From NCBI GenBank assembly GCA_022592435.1, contig JABYQS010000030.1:124001-188000 (forward strand): 64,000 bases of DNA, read 5' to 3'. The position numbers and the translations under genes are program-made. Source of the stretch: Cerioporus squamosus (taxonomy: Eukaryota > Basidiomycota > Agaricomycetes > Polyporales > Polyporaceae). Positions 54,846 through 64,000 of this stretch are shown here, in pieces. The notes beneath the pieces were generated by a model that worked only from the letters and a program-made list of their open reading frames with translations, was not told the DNA's origin and searched no databases. Position 1 is the first letter of the stretch, and the number at the start of each line of letters is the position of its first letter.

Positions 54846-56293
54846 CGTGGGCGTCGGAGAGCAAGAGCGAGCAGCGAGCAGCGACTCGGAGACGGTGGCG
54901 GGGAGAGGACAACCGCCATCGACATCCATTCCGAGATTGTCGGAACCCGGCCCGCCCGGAGAAGACCGAGGCTCGCAATCTTATCTCATCTCCGAGGTTC
55001 CTGCTCATCTTTCACGCGGACGCTTTCTCCGTCTCCTCCTCCCTGCATGTAAGTAAGTACTTGCAGCATACTGTATGTCGGGCCCTTCAGGTCGCTTGAC
55101 AGCGTTCTGGTAGAGAAATGGGTGCACATCCACGTCGTTTCTGCAGAATACGAGCCCTTCCGACCTCCTCAGAGGATCGCCCGCCCTCCGGTGGTTATTC
55201 TGGTGCGGCGGCGCAAGTGAAGTCGAAGGTTTGCACGCGATCCTGAATCACTGACGGACAGCCGTACTGGTCCTCCAGACTTCAACGCACGTTCAGAAGT
55301 CGAGCGCCGCCAACGCTAGATGGCCCTTACGCTTGATTGAAGGCACAGTGCTCGGCGGGGTATGCATCGATCGCCCTTAATACGCAGCCAACCTTGTATC
55401 GGGCATCCCAAGTCAAAAAATGCTCTGCGAGGCCCAAGCGAGGCCGTGAGACTCGACCCTCTTTTGGCCCTCCTGCTGACTGCACCGCAGCCCAGGGTTG
55501 CTCGTTTGTAGCAGTCCGAGGTGGAGGAAGTCCGCCTACGCTCCTTGGACGACTGCGAAGGAGAGGCTGTGCGATCCTTCTTGTCTGTCTCCTTCTTGGG
55601 TTCGCCCTTGTGCTTTCTCTTCTCCCTTATCTCCGATTCTCACATGTGTCACGTCGGTACAGGTGAGCTGACTTCCCTCCTATCTGACTTTGATTGCGAA
55701 CGAGGCTTGACAACGCACCCGTGGTGGTTCTTGTGACAGGTCACCTCTGCTGAGGCTTCGTGGGAGTTCGCCGAGGAGATCACCCCAAAAGACGAGGAGT
55801 ATCTTCCGTTCGAGGTACGTCCATCACTTGCTTGTGTCCGAATCGACTCGATGCGGGTGGAATGGCTACAATGGGCTGGTTAACGAGTCCGACAGTTGCG
55901 AAGCAGAATCTCATGCACGGTCAAGTCTCGTGAACATCGAAGCACGTCTGGAATATCCACTGCGCCCGCGCTCATGGTGGGAGCGTACTTGCCCCACTGG
56001 AGCTGCGGCACTTCACAATTCGGTGAGAGTGTTCCAGGATGAACGAACGTTACGCTCTGCCGTGCAAGGTACGAGGTGGGTTCGAACTCCATCTGCATGA
56101 CTCGCATTCAATCTTCTTTCCCCCATAGGATCGTGGAACTGGTCCCTGGACGGTTTGCGGCAACACCTATGTATCACCGTGGCGTGAGACGCCCCTCCCA
56201 GGAGGGTCCGGTCTCACGCAGGTGCACGGCCGGTCTCACTTAAGTGCACAGCGTTCCTCGGATTACCATCGTGTAACCATACACCCTTCCGCT
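54846..56293. other. intergenic stretch with weak coding hints
   Basis: At 55739-55815 a segment bordered by AG and GT reads VTSAEASWEFAEEITPKDEE, and later segments bordered by splice-like sites reach about 56190. The composition is coding-like, but I cannot join them into a gene or assign a family. The remainder shows nothing. Confidence 0.3.
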
Positions 56294-57760
56294 ATGGTCA
56301 GCGTAGTGGCAGCACACCTCGTCTCCGGTATCATCGAACTCATTCTGTACGGCATATTCTTCGTCCTGTCTACCGCCTCCCTCGGTCTACTTTTCCGCCG
56401 CAATCGAGACACTCTCCCAGGAAGGTCCACCTGCCATGGTTGCATGCAGATGCCAGCATGCATCTGCCTTCCGCTGTGGAACTCGCCTCTCATCGTCGCG
56501 AACGTTCTCCTGATGGGTACAATCACTGCGGTAATTGATTGCACTTTATCCGATTAGATGCATGCACTGACCTGCGAGTGTTGTAGCATTGCGCGACCAC
56601 TGCTCAAAGGCTCATTTTGGCATTCGTTTATCATGATGGACAGGAGCAGGAGACCGACTTTCTGAATCTCTTGCACGAGAGGACGCAAGTCATCAGGCTC
56701 GTGCTCTTGTTTCTGGATATGTTCATCGGCGACCTGGTCATTGTACGTTACCGCTTCACAACGTACCTTATAGTGACTGACGCGCAACTCCCGTCTGGCA
56801 GACGTATCGCGTATGGTTGGTATGGGAGCGCCGTGTAGGCATCATTGCACTCCCGACGGTGACTACCGTGGCACTCATAGGTGAGTCGAACCGAAATGTT
56901 ACCGTGTACCTCGATACTGAGCCCGCTGTCGAAGCGACGGGCATCGGTATGATATACCAGTTTCTCGCATCCACGCCCACTGGAAGTGCCATATATGCTC
57001 CTGCCCTCAGTCGATGGATCACAGCATACTGTGTGATGACCTTCCTGTAAGTCAACATCCGGTCAGTATGCTTGCGCTCGACTCATCCTCACTGTTTGCT
57101 AGCACGAACATTTACGGAACAGGTACGGCCTCAGATTTTGTCCGTGGATCACTACTTGTCCTCATCAAGTACTGCTCCAGTCGTGATCGCATATCGTATC
57201 TGGGCAACCAATCGTTCGTTAAAGAGTGCAGGACTGTACGATGGTAGTCGCAGCTTACTGGTATGTTCGACGTTAACATCGTGCGGCGTGCTCCGGATGT
57301 TCAGCTCCGACTGATCTACTTGGATAGGAAACGATGGCTATATTCGTGGAGAGCGCAGCGCTATACACGTATGTCACCGGTGAGTGTGGTTAATTCAGGG
57401 ACAGCACTCACTCCTGCTGGTTGCAGCGCGTGGGGAATATTCTTCGTCGTCACGTATGGGATGAAGTCGTACCTGAACATCATAGGGACAGGATGTGGGC
57501 CGACGGTCCTCGGCGTTACCTTCACGCTCATCACAGTCAGGGTCGGACTGGGATGGGCACAAGAATCCAGAGAATCCACCAGCAGCTTCGGGTGGGGACG
57601 TCCTTCGCAGGCCCGCAGCGGCGGGCGAGCGACGGTCATCCCACTGGCAGCCTTGTCCTTCGCAGGCACCACCCACAGTACCACTGAGGATCAAACTAGT
57701 ATTTCGCTAGCGTCCCCGCAGAAGGCTCGTCACGGTCCTTCCCTCTCCGAAGTGTGTTGA
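56294..57760 (+). CDS. multi-span integral membrane protein, basidiomycete family
   Basis: A multi-exon gene whose first exon encodes MVSVVAAHLVSGIIELILYG and IFFVLSTASLGLLFRR. Further transmembrane segments follow in successive exons: SPLIVANVLLMGTITA, QVIRLVLLFLDMFIGDLVI, then TYRVWLVWERRVGIIALPTV, then ATGIGMIYQFLAS, then TAPVVIAYRIWATNRSLKSA, TMAIFVESAALYTYVTG and WGIFFVVTYGMKSYLNIIG. About seven helices are expected, followed by a Ser/Thr-rich cytosolic tail ending at 57760. The pattern (an R-x-W after helix 4, VESAALY in helix 6) fits a large, uncharacterised agaricomycete seven-helix family. Internal splice sites are approximate, but each segment has plausible GT-AG borders and no lesion is needed. 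Function is unknown. Confidence 0.65.
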
Positions 57761-58899
57761 GCGGGACGTGCAGATTGCGGGAGAGGCGGCGCATATTTAC
57801 CCCATTCCCTACCCATACTTGTCCTCTGATTGTAAATTGAGTTACGATGAGATTCGCTTCACGGTATGATATCGAAAGGACCGTGCCACCGGACGCCTAC
57901 TCATGCCGGAGTTGTTGATCGTCTGCGAACGTCCTCAACATGTTCCAAGGCCGGCGCGTGAGCATGAAAGAAATTTACGCTGGTCCCCGCCGTGCTCCCC
58001 CGCCGAAATGCTCCAGTGTTCATCCTCTCTGCCCTCGCAGCCTAGCACCGACACGCCCTTCCATGGATCCCCGACAGTCCGTTAGGTCGGTCGGTCGGCC
58101 ATAACGGTTGGTACAATGAACAACAAATCAACAAGCATTGTCTGAAGAGAGCAGCAGCCTGGACTAGTACGTCTTCAAGCTGATCCTCATAATTCAACAA
58201 AACCTGGGGCCAATGCCTATGGACGTGCTCGATGACCGTACATCCAAAGGATCAGCAAGCTCAGGCATCTCACGGGCGGGCAGCCGCTCGACTTTGAATT
58301 CAATGCAGCCTCTATGTGGCCCGATACAGTATACCGACATAATATTCAGGGCTAGTGAGCTGGGATCTGAGTTCCAGGTTCATGAATCCAGCGAGTCCCC
58401 GACCTACACCGTGACCTAGGTGATGGTTAATCTTAGTAAAGTAGTCAGATCTAAGCGCCTCTGAACGGCTGCTGCGACTTGAATGCGACTCTTGCGCATT
58501 GTAAACTTGTCCGCTCTCCCACAAGATTTGCTGTAGCCTCTGTCTCCTCCTCCTCCTCTGGAAGACGAATGCTTTGAGAGCCCTGTAGAGGGTCCTCCAG
58601 ACGAATGGCGATTCATGTCACAATGTCGCGGGGTAGACTCGCATATAGCACTCTTGGGTTTGCTTCTTGAAGTATTGGCATCGGATCAGCGCAATCCTAT
58701 TCTACTCATCAAGGGGCAGGAGGTCTACGATTTCGCGTCTTAGCTTCACATCTAATACTCGTATCATGATCATGCATGCATTATCCGAAATAGACAAGTT
58801 GACATACTTCCCACATTGGCATACCCACCACCTCATATGTGTCTCCAACAGCCCACGGCAGCGTCGTGTGGGCAGCACCGAACCGTCGCGTCGCCTCGC
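57761..58899. other. intergenic stretch without a supported gene
   Basis: No recognisable gene between the membrane protein and the HET gene, which converge here. Confidence 0.45.
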
Positions 58900-61110
58900 T
58901 CAACCGTCCTTCGCCTCAGCGGCCGACTCATTATCCCTCCGACAGACCACGCCTCTCTTCACCGCAGCGCAGAGCCGTGCCGGGGCTTGTGACAGCATCC
59001 GAAGCAAGCCCCCTAGCCGCGCCCCAACCCTCTTCATCTGCGCACCCGTCCGATCTCCATGATCTCCAGGATCGTCGTGACGGTCATCCGACTTCGCCAG
59101 CTTCTTCAAGTACGGCAGATCTGCGTTCTCCGCCCCCGGGCCAGCAAGCCTATCGGGGCTGGGTGGTGTCCATGCATCGTCGCACGTCAACGTGCTCGTG
59201 CTCGTGCTCTCGTCGGTGTCCGTGCTTGTGCATTCGCCGCGGAGAGGGGCGTCGATCGACAGAGTGAACCGCCCGGGGTAGTGGTGGTCTCCTGGATAGT
59301 CGCATGCCAGAGTGAGGATGAGTCTTTCAGTACGTCGTGCGGAGTGGAGCACAGTCGAAAGCTTGTGAGGCTGCTGCGCAGGAGCAGAGAATTGATCCGG
59401 GTTCGAGGGAGACGATGGGATTGACGATGATGAGGATAGGTGTTCGTTGTGGGACCTCACGAATGCCTCTAGGTGGTGCCAGCCATCACCGAGAGCACAG
59501 CGCTCCGGCAGCTCTTGCGCCGCGCACGATGCGTCTGGCAAGTGGTCCACAACCGCCGGCAGACTGCCCGTCGTTGTGAGACACACAGCGAACCAGCGCA
59601 GATGGCTAGGCTGTGATCCGAGCACACTTGAACACTCGCAACGCCGCAACTCGACTCGAGCTAACGGCGTCCCCTCAAAGGAGGACAAGGTGATGGTTGT
59701 CGGAGAACCAGAGCTGGTAGATAGGGATGACCGATAGCCCAGGGAAGCAAGACACCGCATAGACCGCTCAGACAATCCCACTACGTACGAGCGAAGCGGC
59801 GTGTTTCGCGGCGCCAAAAGCTGCATCGCTCGCGGGAGGCACGAGGAGTGTACGATGTTGATCTCCTTGACACACGTTGTCAACTCAGGAGAGGTAGGAG
59901 AAGCGAGTCGGTTGTTGATCCGGACTGGAAGCTGCACCATGCCGCGTAAGTCGGCGGAATGGACGACAAGCTTGCTGCCGGCGTCCGAGACATCAATCGA
60001 GTAGACATCGGTCATGGGTGTCTTCTTCACGACAAGGCCAAGCAGCGTGCCGTTCAGCTGGCAAGCTAGCACCGCAGCGAAAGCGTCCTCCGCAAGGCGA
60101 AGAAGGGGAAGCGTCACCCGCAAGCCATGGGCAGTTGCAGTGTATGTCGGAGGATGGATTGGAATGCCGAGCACCTCAGAAAGCCGGTCCTTCGATAGGG
60201 AGACAACGTCAGCAGATGCAGAGAAGAGAGCTGGGGATGAGGCGAAGAGTGCAGTGTGCGCGTCCTCATACGAGGGGCTATGATGAGGGCTTCGCGTGGC
60301 AGTACGCGGGTCCAGTGCGCGATCCCAGACAAAGATGCTCTCATCAGGGACGCGCTTCAGGATCTCCTCCTGTAAGCGGAGGAAAGCCATCGAACCCTCC
60401 CCATAGACCACGGGTATGTGGACCCCAAAGATGCCCATCAAGGAGTAGGCTTCGTCTTCCCTCTTCGTGGTGACTCGTCTGGACGCCCAGGACATCCTCC
60501 GTGCGACACTGACAGCGTTTACAGCGCAGTGCCCAGCAATCACCTCCCTGTCGACCCCGGTGACATCTGCAATGAGGCCGGCCATCCCGTGCTTCGCTCC
60601 GATGAACCGCCACGACCGCGAGAAGAATAGTACAACCTGCGGTGCGATGAGCTCCTGCAGCGTCCACCCGCGTGCATGCCACTCGCTCTGGCGGAAGCCG
60701 GATTCGGGGGTATACGGATCCTCGTGCGCGTCGACGTCCTGGAGGAACGCGTAGCAGACCGTGGAAGCGCTGTACCACGTATACATCGCGTTGATCGCCC
60801 CCTCGAGCTCGGCGCTGCTGGCCTTGTCGATGCAGCATGTGTCGGCCCAGAGCCAGTCGATCCCGTCCGCGCGGGCGAGGGCGCACGCTCCGCGAATTTT
60901 GTAGCTCGCCTTGGAGAGCACAGCGTCCTCAGGAAGAATCTCCCGGCGTTCTCGGGAAGAGCGAACTTCGTCCTGGAATCGGATGATGTCGTGGTAGGAT
61001 GTTTCGCGTCGCGGGTCTTTGCACCACACGTGTGACAGAATGGCATATCGGAGTTGGTGCGAGTTCTCGACCCAGATGAATTCGCCGGTCCTCGTGTTGA
61101 GCAGTCGCAT
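58900..61110 (-). CDS. HET-domain protein, intact
   Basis: A single open frame of 736 residues. The HET domain occupies roughly residues 20-250: YAILSHVWCKDPR, IDWLWADTCCIDKASSAELE, AMYTWYSASTVCYAFLQDVD, RGWTLQELIAPQVVLFFSRS and SVARRMSWASRRVTTKRED, ending in SLMGIFGVHIPVVYGEG. A long C-terminal region without known domain follows, ending in a basic, low-complexity tail. It is a clear paralogue of the gene at 37.9-39.8 kb, colinear with it through most of its length, and lacks NACHT or WD repeats. HET proteins induce incompatibility-type cell death after fusion of unlike hyphae; a specific partner cannot be told. The gene has no visible intron. Confidence 0.88.
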   Translation of the reverse strand: MRLLNTRTGEFIWVENSHQLRYAILSHVWCKDPRRETSYHDIIRFQDEVRSSRERREILPEDAVLSKASYKIRGACALARADGIDWLWADTCCIDKASSAELEGAINAMYTWYSASTVCYAFLQDVDAHEDPYTPESGFRQSEWHARGWTLQELIAPQVVLFFSRSWRFIGAKHGMAGLIADVTGVDREVIAGHCAVNAVSVARRMSWASRRVTTKREDEAYSLMGIFGVHIPVVYGEGSMAFLRLQEEILKRVPDESIFVWDRALDPRTATRSPHHSPSYEDAHTALFASSPALFSASADVVSLSKDRLSEVLGIPIHPPTYTATAHGLRVTLPLLRLAEDAFAAVLACQLNGTLLGLVVKKTPMTDVYSIDVSDAGSKLVVHSADLRGMVQLPVRINNRLASPTSPELTTCVKEINIVHSSCLPRAMQLLAPRNTPLRSYVVGLSERSMRCLASLGYRSSLSTSSGSPTTITLSSFEGTPLARVELRRCECSSVLGSQPSHLRWFAVCLTTTGSLPAVVDHLPDASCAAQELPERCALGDGWHHLEAFVRSHNEHLSSSSSIPSSPSNPDQFSAPAQQPHKLSTVLHSARRTERLILTLACDYPGDHHYPGRFTLSIDAPLRGECTSTDTDESTSTSTLTCDDAWTPPSPDRLAGPGAENADLPYLKKLAKSDDRHDDPGDHGDRTGAQMKRVGARLGGLLRMLSQAPARLCAAVKRGVVCRRDNESAAEAKDG

Positions 61111-62083
61111 CTCTGGAAGCCCAGTTAGTGCAGATAAGAGAGCAGCGAATGATGGAGGACCAATGTCGTACTCACTGGTTCGAGTTCGAAGAGCGAGGTC
61201 TTGGGGGAACCCTTGTCAAGTTCGGGCTGTTTTGTATGGCTTGGAAATGCGCCCGAGCACAACATCGGCACCGTCACCATGCACCTGTCAGAGAGGCTTG
61301 TCATATGGAAGCCGTAGAGTACTGCTACTTGATGCTGTGGGGACTCGAAGGTCTGCAGCGAAGGTCATTGTGGTTATGCACAGGTGAAAGCGATGAAGAG
61401 CATCGCTGTTAATGTGCCAAAGAGAGGTAGACACTTCATTACGGAGTTTGACATGAGGGAAGCCAGGCAGCTAGTGCGATAAGTACCTGTAGCCGTACTA
61501 ACAGAGAGGTGTCCTCTGCTTCTCGAACCCTATTACCGTTTTGCGCTGATCCCAGGTATGGCAGACATGAGGCAGGTAGACGCTGCACACATACGACTTG
61601 ACCCGGATGTGATGAGCTGCCTAGGGAAGAAAAGGGCGAACACATTTCAGTGGCGTAGAAGTCCTATGAGAGGGCTGCACTGAGACAAGATCCGTGTGTT
61701 ACGAGGCAGGGTAGCCCAGCTTGTGGTTTCGACATTAGCAGAAGTACTAGAGGTATATTGCGGATCGTCATCAGGGATAGTCCTCGGATCTGCAACTAGT
61801 AGAGCTCATGAACGCTGAGGGACGTGAGGGAGCCATGTAGAGCACAGAGTTGCCGTCGAAGTTGTAGGTGACCACGGAGAGACCGACTTGAACTCACGGT
61901 AAGACTCAGGCTGGCTTCGGTTTGAGCCGCGTTTCGTTGGTTCGCTTCCGGTCGTCGAGTTGAACCAAACGCCCGTCTACCTTGATCCTTGATCCCGCCT
62001 CCATCATCTGCATTAGAATTACCCTCACCATCCTAAGTCCTGCGGCCTGCCGTTGCACATATTTCTCCCTCTATCCACCCAAA
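61111..62083. other. intergenic stretch between divergent HET and NAA20 genes
   Basis: It must hold both promoters. No gene or clear TATA box was recognised. Confidence 0.45.
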
Positions 62084-62868
62084 ATGAGCGTTACCAGATC
62101 TTTCAAGGCGACCGACCTGTTCAAGTTCAACCACATGTAAGTACGCAAACGCTCTCGCTCTACTCTCCCGGTCCTCCGCTGATCCCGACCCCCAGAAACC
62201 TTGACCTGTGGACAGAGACGGTGCGCTGGGAAGGCTTTCGTGACCTGGAAGCGAACTCATGCGACCAATCGGCAGTATGCAATCAGCTTCTACCTCAGCT
62301 ACCTCTCGCGCTGGCCAGACATGTGTGCCGTTCAGGAGACGCCTCAAGGGCGGATGATGGGCTACGGTACGTCCACGATCCTCCCTCCGTCCTCCCTACC
62401 TATTCCAACCCACCCGCCCTGCTCTCTCAGTGATTGGCAAGGCCGAAGGCTCAGGCACCGAGCGGCACGGGCACGTCACCGCGCTCAGCGTCGCACCCGA
62501 ATACCGCCGCCTAGGCGTCTCCCGCAAGTTCATGGTCTGGCTCGAGAAGGTCTCGGACGAGAACTACCGCGGCCTCTTCGTCGACCTCTACGTGCGCTGC
62601 GTAAACTTCGCCGCCATCAAGATGTACGAGGGCATGGGCTACAGCGTGTACCGGCGCGTGCGGGAGTACTACAGCAATCTAGGACTTGGATACTCGGTGC
62701 GGGACGAGGAAGATGGGTTCGGTGCGTCGTTCATCTAGTCAGTGTTTGTGGGACGCGATGCTGACGTTCGTGGCAGATATGCGGAAGCCGCTACCTCGAG
62801 ACCCCATGCGAAGATCTGTACGATCGAACGGGCGAGACATTGTCGTCAGCGCGAACGAGGTACCATAG
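62084..62868 (+). CDS. NAA20: NatB N-terminal acetyltransferase catalytic subunit
   Basis: Exons 62084-62136, 62196-62220, 62276-62366, 62431-62721 and 62777-62868 give 183 residues with consistent phases. NAA20 (Nat3) with its auxiliary subunit acetylates the N terminus of proteins starting Met-Asp, Met-Glu or Met-Asn on ribosomes. The start MSVTRSFKATDLFKFNHI is followed by NLDLWTETYAISFYLSYLSR and WPDMCAVQE. The GNAT core has GHVTALSVAPEYRRLG (the acetyl-CoA-binding RRxG motif), then LFVDLYVRCVNFAAIKMYEG and MGYSVYRRVREYYS. The C terminus DMRKPLPRDPMRRSV is also conserved in the family. The length matches the usual 170-190. No lesion is seen. Confidence 0.93.
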
Positions 62869-63327
62869 TGCGATGCCGGCGATGCCCTGTGCATAATGTA
62901 AATGCTCCATCTAATCCATCTCATACGCTCTACCTGCAAGTAAATCCGAATGTCTGACCATGCGATACAATTGTCGAGACTTGGCTACATAGTCGTGAAA
63001 AGTCCCGCCGGAGTATGACTATCGGAGATACATATGCTATCTGAAGACGACGTACGTCAGCACTGGCATCATCATCAAGAGACAAGTGCAAATGGTCAGA
63101 AAGAATAGCGAGTGCGTTGCGCTCGCCACGTTCAAGCCGGACGTAAGTCATGCTCCTTCCCGAGCGGTCAGCATGCAAGAGCAAGCGACGCGCCCCGAAG
63201 GGTCGTATGGCCCCGGCAGAATGTCATCATCCAGGGACAGAATGCCGCGGTACTCACATTATCCAATATTACAGACAGCACGAGAGCAGGATGCATAGCG
63301 GAGGAGTTGCGTCGGGAGTCGGAACGA
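62869..63327. other. intergenic stretch, convergent
   Basis: Separates the 3' ends of NAA20 and the palmitoyltransferase gene. Nothing else is seen. Confidence 0.5.
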
Positions 63328-64000
63328 TCACTCTTCGTCGTCGTCCGTGAGTTCTTCACCTGGTCTGACGCCGCGGTGCGCGTCGTATCCCTGTTTGCGT
63401 GCCCACGACCAACCGTCCGTGTAAGGCATGATACGCAGGGGCAACAGGAGGGTGTAGTATGGACTGCGAGGGGGGAAGGCGGTTAGAATGCGTGAGGGAC
63501 AAGGGGCGGTCGGGTACACACTATCCGTCCGGTCCAACATTGAAGAATAGTTGCAAGTTCTTACGGTATCCCAAGTCATAGCAATTGACGAATGTCTAGA
63601 GCGAGAACTGAGCTTGTGGCCAGCTGCAAGACGGAGAAAGTAGCTGACCTCCCCGCGGTCTCGGGCGACCCTCCGGTAGAGCTCGTGGTCCTGGCTCTCG
63701 ACGGACGTCTCTCCGCATGCGATCATGAAGAGGTGCCACCCTGCCATAGCGGTGACAGCCATGCACAGTACAACGGCGAGGATATACGTGAGCAGGAAGC
63801 CCATCGGAGGCGCGAAGTAGGGCCATGGCTCCTGCAGAGGCGCGATGTAAGGCTGGTACAGGGGAGTCTGTAGGGTAAACGGACTTACATCAAACCATCC
63901 GAGCCCGACGAGCACGAACCGCCAGCCGAAGCCGACATAGCACGCTGTCGCGATGACGAGGTACCAGCTACGTTCAAGTGCTCTAGTCAGGACCCATTTG
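63328..64000 (-). CDS. DHHC palmitoyltransferase, C-terminal part (runs off the window)
   Basis: Visible exons on the minus strand end at 63328. The last three are about 63835-63649, 63595-63522 and 63463-63328, and an earlier exon continues beyond 64000. The predicted protein has two hydrophobic segments (SWYLVIATACYVGFGWRFVL and PPMGFLLTYILAVVLCMAV). These are followed by the TTxE-like GETSVESQDHELYRR, the conserved Asn-containing NCYDLGYRKNLQLFFNVG, and a cytosolic tail YDAHRGVRPGEELTDDDEE. These fit the part after the DHHC cysteine-rich domain in fungal protein S-acyltransferases, which attach palmitate to cysteines of membrane proteins. The DHHC motif itself would lie outside the window, so the family call rests on the C-terminal motifs. 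No lesion is seen. Confidence 0.65.
   Translation of the reverse strand, partial: KWVLTRALERSWYLVIATACYVGFGWRFVLVGLGWFDVSPFTLQTPLYQPYIAPLQEPWPYFAPPMGFLLTYILAVVLCMAVTAMAGWHLFMIACGETSVESQDHELYRRVARDRGEVSYFLRLAAGHKLSSRSRHSSIAMTWDTVRTCNYSSMLDRTDSVYPTAPCPSRILTAFPPRSPYYTLLLPLRIMPYTDGWSWARKQGYDAHRGVRPGEELTDDDEE

Noticed and set aside
1..64000. CRISPR array or bacterial-type operon
   Set aside because: No regularly spaced repeats exist, and spliceosomal introns occur throughout.

Overview
The window is nuclear DNA from a filamentous basidiomycete, most likely a polypore-type agaricomycete. This rests on genes split by many 45-70 nt introns, GC-rich coding sequence, HET-domain and SRPK-like kinase genes, and a CipB-like oxidoreductase family of the kind expanded in white-rot fungi. 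The taxon is an inference; no ribosomal or marker gene is present.

The dominant theme is repeated birth and death of one family, a non-zinc medium-chain dehydrogenase/reductase (MDR; CipB/ToxD/enoyl-reductase-like, often annotated as GroES-like protein). I count nine gene-sized copies and three relics. I group them as A (A1 at 1.1 kb +, A2 at 25.4-26.8 kb -), B (B1 at 3.1 kb +, B2 at 21.1-22.6 kb -, B3 at 29.5-30.9 kb -), C (C1 at 4.8-6.0 kb -, C2 at 23.9-25.2 kb +) and D (D1 at 48.4-49.7 kb -, D2 at 50.5-51.8 kb -). Relics lie at 1-155, about 23.55-23.62 and 36.68-36.93 kb. Six copies are open (A1, B1, C1, C2, D1, D2) and three carry frameshifts (A2, B2, B3). The blocks at 1-6 kb and 21-27 kb look like an inverted, locally rearranged duplication, and a noncoding upstream module was copied with them.

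Layout: 1-6 kb MDR block 1; 7.1-8.2 kb an Hsp20-like protein (-); 8.2-16.3 kb a gene-poor stretch; 16.3-20.1 kb a PPS1-type dual-specificity phosphatase (+); 21-27 kb MDR block 2; 28.4-36.9 kb a stretch where every recognisable gene is broken (small secreted protein, MDR B3, a HET gene, a membrane protein, an MDR relic); 37.9-39.8 kb a HET gene (-, one frameshift); 40.3-43.2 kb an intron-containing tRNA-Leu and galactokinase GAL1 (+), flanked by relics of GAL1 and of a kinase; 44.5-46.1 kb an F-box/LRR-type gene (-) divergent from an SRPK-like kinase at 46.3-48.0 kb (+); 48.4-51.8 kb the tandem MDR pair D1/D2; 52.8-54.8 kb galactose mutarotase (-, two apparent frameshifts); 56.3-57.8 kb a multi-span membrane protein (+); 58.9-61.1 kb an intact HET gene (-); 62.1-62.9 kb the NatB catalytic subunit NAA20 (+); 63.3 kb to the right edge the C-terminal half of a DHHC palmitoyltransferase (-).

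Functionally the window mixes housekeeping genes (PPS1, GAL1, mutarotase, NAA20, DHHC transferase) with fast-evolving accessory genes (MDR array, HET, kinase, F-box). GAL1 and the mutarotase could act together in galactose entry to the Leloir pathway. Many lesions are single-base indels, some in homopolymers and two in the mutarotase, so raw-read support must be checked before the broken genes are treated as real pseudogenes.
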